64,000 nt of DNA, taken from positions 1 through 64,000 of the forward strand of contig NZ_JBHUPT010000017.1 in the NCBI RefSeq assembly GCF_049056525.1, given 5' to 3'. Every line of letters begins with the position of its first letter. The first letter of the stretch is position 1. The stretch comes from Leisingera coralii. GTDB lineage: Bacteria; Pseudomonadota; Alphaproteobacteria; Rhodobacterales; Rhodobacteraceae. Positions 60,206-64,000 of this stretch are shown in pieces. The notes under the pieces were generated by a model. The model did not search any database. It had not been told where the DNA came from and saw only the letters and a list, made by a program, of their open reading frames with translations. The position numbers and the translations under genes were made by a program.

Positions 60206-61396
60206 ATGTCGGAAGCCGTTCAACAGAAAGCCGCTCAGGCCGAGGCCCTGGTCAAGGAGGTCACGGCGATTGAGCTGCCGGAACCTATTGCTGTGGTGCA
60301 GCCGCTGGAGCAGGCCGATGCGCCCACCAGCGAGGCGATCCGGGTGCGGATGGACCAGATCGACATGGAGGACACCAATTCGATCATCCATTTCGGCTCT
60401 GCCGCGCAGACGGAACTGCAGACAATCAGCCAGGCAATGCTCTCGGACGTGCGCAACAAGGATGTGGGGCCCGCGGGCGACAGCTTGCGCAATATCGTGA
60501 CCACCATCCGCGGCTTTTCGGTGTCCGAGCTGGATATCCGCCGCAAGCCGACCTTCTGGGAGAGGCTCCTGGGCAAAGCAACGCCTTTTGTGAAATTCAC
60601 CGCGCGCTATGAAACCGTGCAGGGGCAGATCGACCAGATCACCGACGACCTGCTGGGCCATGAGCATCAGCTGCTGAAGGACATCAAGTCGCTCGACATG
60701 CTGTATGAGAAGACGCTGAACTTCTATGACGAGCTGGCGCTTTACATCGCGGCAGGCGAGGCCAAGCTGGTTCAGCTGGACGGCACCGACATCCCGGCCA
60801 AGGAAGCCGAGGTGCAGGCCGCGGCCGAAGACGACCAGGTGATGAAGGCGCAAGAGCTGCGCGACCTCCGCGCCGCACGCGACGACCTGGAGCGCCGGGT
60901 GCATGACCTCAAGCTGACCCGCCAGGTGACCATGCAGTCGCTGCCCTCGATCCGGCTGGTGCAGGAGAACGACAAGTCGCTGGTGACCAAGATCAACTCG
61001 ACGCTGGTGAACACCGTGCCGCTGTGGGAGACCCAGCTGGCGCAGGCGCTGACCATCCAGCGCTCGGCCCAGGCGGCGGCCGCGGTGCGGGATGCCAACG
61101 ACCTGACCAACGAGCTCTTGACCTCCAACGCCGCCAATCTGCGGCAGTCCAACGAGATGATCCGCCAGGAGATGGAACGCGGCGTGTTCGACATTGAGGC
61201 GGTGAAGCAGGCCAACGCGGATCTGATCGGCACCATTCAGGACAGCTTGCGGATCGCCGATGAGGGCAAGGCCAAACGCGCCGCTGCGGAAGCGGAGCTG
61301 CAGAAGATGGAAGCCGAGCTGCGTGACACGCTGGCCGCTGCCAAGGCCCGCCGCGACGGGGTTGGCGATAATGCCGGCACCGCAGTGCCGAACTGA
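60206..61396 (+). CDS. TelA/KlaA toxic anion resistance protein
   Basis: A 396-residue cytoplasmic coiled-coil protein of the TelA family: GSAAQTELQTISQAMLSDVRNKDVGPAGDSL, RKPTFWERLLGKATPFVKFTARYETVQGQIDQI, LDMLYEKTLNFYDELALYIAAGEAKL and the C-terminal NLRQSNEMIRQEMERGVFDIEAVKQANADLIGTIQDSLRIADEG. Members confer tellurite, colicin and cell-wall-stress tolerance by an unknown mechanism. Located between xpaC-like and DUF2927 genes with very short gaps; the module is most likely one operon. Confidence 0.95.
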   Translation: MSEAVQQKAAQAEALVKEVTAIELPEPIAVVQPLEQADAPTSEAIRVRMDQIDMEDTNSIIHFGSAAQTELQTISQAMLSDVRNKDVGPAGDSLRNIVTTIRGFSVSELDIRRKPTFWERLLGKATPFVKFTARYETVQGQIDQITDDLLGHEHQLLKDIKSLDMLYEKTLNFYDELALYIAAGEAKLVQLDGTDIPAKEAEVQAAAEDDQVMKAQELRDLRAARDDLERRVHDLKLTRQVTMQSLPSIRLVQENDKSLVTKINSTLVNTVPLWETQLAQALTIQRSAQAAAAVRDANDLTNELLTSNAANLRQSNEMIRQEMERGVFDIEAVKQANADLIGTIQDSLRIADEGKAKRAAAEAELQKMEAELRDTLAAAKARRDGVGDNAGTAVPN

Positions 61397-61401
61397 AGAC
61401 G

Positions 61402-62343
61402 GTGGCGGGCGTGCGCGCATGCAAAGCGGTTTGGAAAAGCGGGGCAGCCCTTGCCGGGCTGGCAGCGCTGACAGCATGCCTGCCGTTTACCCAGCCGGAA
61501 TCACTGGTGCCGCAGCCCCGCCCTGCCGCGCCGGAACCTGCGGTCTACACCCCCTCCCCCGACAGCGCGCAGCTGGCCTATTACTACAACGCCCTGCAGC
61601 GCGACCTGCTGACCCGCGGCCTGCTGCGCACCGACGGCGGCGGCCCCGACACGCCTTATGACGCCGAGGATCTGGCCAGGAGCTTTGAACAGCTGGCGTT
61701 TTACGACGAGTACGGCGGCTCGGGAATCTCCGGCGGCCTCGGCCGCTGGGCCGGTCCGGTCCGGATCGCGGCGGAATTCGGCCCCTCGGTGCCTGCCGAC
61801 CGACGCAGGACCGACCGCGACACGGTCACCGAATACGCCGCGCGTCTGGCGCGGATCACCGGCCATTCCATCAGCACCGTCAGCGGCAGGGCCAATTTCC
61901 ACGTGATCTTCGCCAGCCTCGACGACAGCGCCTTTGTCGCCGAGCGGGTGCGCGAGCTGCTGCCTTCGATCAGCGCGCGGGACCTGTCGCTGCTGGCCGC
62001 TCCGCCGCGCAGCTTTTACTGCCTGGTGGTGGCAGGCGGGCCGCAAAGCGATCCGCTGTCCTATACCCGCGGGGTGGCGCTGATCCGGGCCGAGCACCCC
62101 GACCTGGTGCGCAAGAGCTGCGTGCATGAGGAAGTGGCGCAAGGCCTGGGCCTCAGGAACGACAGCCCGCGCGCGCGTCCATCGATTTTCAATGACGACG
62201 ACGAATTTGCACTGCTGACCAGCTTTGACGAAAAGCTGCTGCAGATGCTGTATGATCCGAGATTGAAAACGGGGATGAGCCTGGAAGAGGCCCGCCCCCT
62301 GATCCGCATTCTCGCCCGCGAGGCGATGGGCCAGGAATTGTAG
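61402..62343 (+). CDS. DUF2927 lipoprotein
   Basis: A 313-residue protein with a lipoprotein signal (LAALTACLPF; start GTG at 61402). The mature part has the DUF2927 pattern: RWAGPVRIAAEFGPSV, TVTEYAARLARITGH, NFHVIFASLDD and FYCLVVAG, then CVHEEVAQGLGLRNDSPRARPSIFNDDDEFALLT. The HEExxQ-like stretch (HEEVAQGLGL) resembles a zinc-metallopeptidase helix, with the Asp/Glu cluster after it. Peptidase activity is an inference. It starts 5 bp after telA and belongs to the same operon. Confidence 0.85.
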   Translation: MAGVRACKAVWKSGAALAGLAALTACLPFTQPESLVPQPRPAAPEPAVYTPSPDSAQLAYYYNALQRDLLTRGLLRTDGGGPDTPYDAEDLARSFEQLAFYDEYGGSGISGGLGRWAGPVRIAAEFGPSVPADRRRTDRDTVTEYAARLARITGHSISTVSGRANFHVIFASLDDSAFVAERVRELLPSISARDLSLLAAPPRSFYCLVVAGGPQSDPLSYTRGVALIRAEHPDLVRKSCVHEEVAQGLGLRNDSPRARPSIFNDDDEFALLTSFDEKLLQMLYDPRLKTGMSLEEARPLIRILAREAMGQEL

Positions 62344-62368
62344 GCCGCCAAAGGAAGAGGACCAGCAG

Positions 62369-63547
62369 ATGGGTATTTTCGATTTTCTCAAAGGCGAGTT
62401 CATTGATGTCATTCATTGGGTGGACGACACCCATGACACCATGGTCTGGCGGTTCGAGCGCGAGGGGCATGAAATCAAATACGGCGCCAAGCTGACGGTG
62501 CGCGAGGGCCAGGCCGCGGTGTTCGTGCACGAGGGCCAGCTGGCCGATGTGTTTACCCCCGGTCTCTACATGCTTGAGACCAACAACATGCCCATCATGA
62601 CCACGCTGCAGCATTGGGATCATGCCTTCCAGTCGCCGTTCAAGTCGGAGATCTACTTTGTCGACACCACCCGGTTCAGCGATCTGAAATGGGGCACCAA
62701 GAACCCGATCATCTGCCGCGACCCGGAGTTCGGGCCGGTCCGTCTGCGCGCCTATGGCACCTATACGATCAAGGTGGCCGACCCGGCCCGTTTCCTGAGC
62801 GAAATCGTCGGCACCGATGGCGAATTCACCATGGACGAGATCTCGTACCAAATCCGCAACATCATCGTGCAGGAGTTCAGCCGCGTTATTGCAGGCTCCG
62901 GCATTCCGGTGCTGGACATGGCGGCCAACACCGCTGATCTGGGCAAGCTGGTGGCGGCAGAGATTTCCGGCACTCTGGCGGAGTACGGCCTGATGATGCC
63001 GGAGCTATACATCGAGAACATCTCGCTGCCGCCCGCGGTGGAGGAAGCGATGGACAAGCGCACCCAGATGGGGGTGCTGGGTGACCTTGGGCGTTATACC
63101 CAGTTTTCCGCCGCCGAAGCGATGACCGCCGCGGCCCAGACACCGAACAGCGGCATGGGTGCCGGCATGGGGATGGGCATGGGCTTGGCGATGGCGCAGC
63201 AAATGGGCCAGGCCCTGCAGGGAGGCGCAGCCTCTCCGGCAGCGGGTCAGCCGGCCGGGCCATGGGGCGCATGGCCCGAACCCGCTGCGCCGCAAAGGGC
63301 CGCGCCCGCAGCACCGCCCCCGCCGCCGGTGGAACATGTCTGGCATATCGCGGTGGACGGGCAAACTTCCGGCCCGTTCTCCAAGGCGCGGATGGGCCGG
63401 ATGGCTCAGGACGGCAGCCTCACACGGGGCACCCATGTCTGGACCCCGGGCCAGGACGGCTGGAAACGGGCCGGCGAGGTGATGGAACTGGCGCAGCTGT
63501 TCACCATCCTGCCGCCGCCGCCCCCTCCGCCGCCGCCCGCCGGCTGA
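62369..63547 (+). CDS. SPFH/virion-core-like protein with C-terminal GYF_2 domain
   Basis: A 392-residue protein. Residues about 20-250 form an SPFH domain of the YdjI/virion-core-protein type: MGIFDFLKGEFIDVIHWVDDTHDTMVWRFEREGHEIKYGAKLTVREGQAAVFVHEGQLADVF, then the Gly/Met-rich linker (MGAGMGMGMG). The end carries a GYF_2 domain (HIAVDGQTSGPFSKARMGRMAQDGSLTRGTHVWTPGQDGWKRAGEV) and a run of nine prolines broken once. SPFH proteins scaffold membranes; GYF_2 binds proline-rich partners, so the tail might self-associate. It sits between DUF2927 and the zinc-ribbon gene. Confidence 0.9.
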   Translation: MGIFDFLKGEFIDVIHWVDDTHDTMVWRFEREGHEIKYGAKLTVREGQAAVFVHEGQLADVFTPGLYMLETNNMPIMTTLQHWDHAFQSPFKSEIYFVDTTRFSDLKWGTKNPIICRDPEFGPVRLRAYGTYTIKVADPARFLSEIVGTDGEFTMDEISYQIRNIIVQEFSRVIAGSGIPVLDMAANTADLGKLVAAEISGTLAEYGLMMPELYIENISLPPAVEEAMDKRTQMGVLGDLGRYTQFSAAEAMTAAAQTPNSGMGAGMGMGMGLAMAQQMGQALQGGAASPAAGQPAGPWGAWPEPAAPQRAAPAAPPPPPVEHVWHIAVDGQTSGPFSKARMGRMAQDGSLTRGTHVWTPGQDGWKRAGEVMELAQLFTILPPPPPPPPPAG

Positions 63548-63635
63548 GCCCTGGCTGCGGCGGTATCGGGACCGCGATGCTGCCGCCCTCATTCCTTCAG
63601 ATGTTTTGCCACCGCAGGTTCCCCTCCCCGTGACG

Positions 63636-64000
63636 ATGCCCCCGCCGCCGCCAGCCGCCAGCGCGCCCTCTGCCCCGGAGGACAGCCACCGTTTCCCCTG
63701 CCCCAATTGCGGCGCCGATTACCGCTTTGATCCAAACGCCGGCGCGCTGATCTGCGATCATTGCGGCCACCGCGAAGAGGTCCGCAGCGGCCCGTGGAAG
63801 GGCTCAGCCCTGCGGGAGCTGGATTTCCGCGCTGCCGCGGCCGAGCAGTTGCCGGAGGCGGAAATCGAAGTCACCCGGGTCTTTGTCTGCCCCAACTGCG
63901 CGGCGCAGGTGGAGTTCGACCCGGACACCCACGCCAAGGAATGCCCGTTCTGTGCCACCCCTGTCGTGACCGGCACTGGCGAGAACCGGCACATCAAACC
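63636..64000 (+). CDS. Zinc-ribbon protein, partial (TFIIB-type, YdjJ-like)
   Basis: The frame is open to the end of the window, so only the first 121 residues are seen. They carry two zinc ribbons: CPNCGADYRFDP...ICDHCGH (four cysteines and a possible histidine) and CPNCAAQVEFDPDTHAKECPFCATP. A proline-rich leader precedes them. The start may be ATG at 63636 or the GTG two codons upstream. In Bacillus and proteobacteria such TFIIB-like zinc-finger proteins are found next to SPFH YdjI; this is the likely partner, completing the XpaC-TelA-DUF2927-SPFH unit. Confidence 0.8.
   Translation, partial: MPPPPPAASAPSAPEDSHRFPCPNCGADYRFDPNAGALICDHCGHREEVRSGPWKGSALRELDFRAAAAEQLPEAEIEVTRVFVCPNCAAQVEFDPDTHAKECPFCATPVVTGTGENRHIK

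Overview
The window looks like chromosomal DNA of a marine roseobacter-type alphaproteobacterium (Rhodobacteraceae, close to the Leisingera/Phaeobacter/Ruegeria cluster). The reasons are the high G+C content, a propionyl-CoA locus with a PccR-type (ScfR) regulator, a divergent betI next to a bet operon for choline-O-sulfate, many small Rhodobacteraceae-type lipoproteins and DUF proteins, and intergenic hairpin repeats. The genus is an inference. I saw no integrase, transposase, phage genes, CRISPR array or tRNA.

Layout. 1-10.7 kb (minus strand) is the propionate module: pccB, several small exported or lipoprotein genes, pccA, then a sulfotransferase-like gene overlapping methylmalonyl-CoA mutase. 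Upstream of pccB is a cluster of TTTGCAAA-like boxes, and the matching regulator gene pccR lies at 16.6 kb with similar boxes in front of it. Between pccB and pccR sits a compact three-gene operon (10.7-15.1 kb): a 924-residue, almost wholly helical protein ending in a nuclease-toxin-like domain, a 126-residue protein overlapping it by 4 nt (candidate immunity protein) and a 402-residue partner. A Bcr/CflA exporter is divergent from it. This operon is the best candidate for an undescribed system. A frameshifted patatin-like gene follows pccR.

19.9-26.7 kb encodes uptake of an osmolyte and conversion of choline-O-sulfate to glycine betaine (BCCT transporter, betC, betB, betA, with betI divergent). 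26.8-33.1 kb holds a DUF1036 protein, a DMT exporter, a pirin, an argO/argP divergent pair, a nitroreductase and a ClpP-like membrane protein. 33.2-41 kb has yebC, two tail-to-tail SLC13/RCK permeases, a YmdB phosphoesterase, 5-formyl-THF cyclo-ligase and mgtE. 41.2-45.6 kb holds guanine deaminase and an 8-oxoguanine-deaminase-like gene, a CAP protein, a histidinol-phosphatase-like gene and an XRE regulator. 46-58 kb is mixed housekeeping: quinone reductase, LysR/DUF1127, Bax-1 inhibitor, GNAT, rpmG, the RNase P RNA, an amidase, gatCA, a UPF0173 hydrolase, tag/yciI/tetR and tadA.

58.1-64 kb starts with an rluB-type pseudouridine synthase. It then runs into a one-direction membrane-stress-like module: a 24-residue membrane peptide, XpaC-like protein, TelA, DUF2927 lipoprotein, SPFH-GYF protein and a zinc-ribbon protein cut by the window end.

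Three families of intergenic palindromic repeats recur in the window: a double hairpin with compensatory base changes, a CCCGTTGGG-hairpin element found between convergent genes, and a GC hairpin followed by a GGATATTT core. Function calls rest on motifs and recalled family knowledge; no database search was run.
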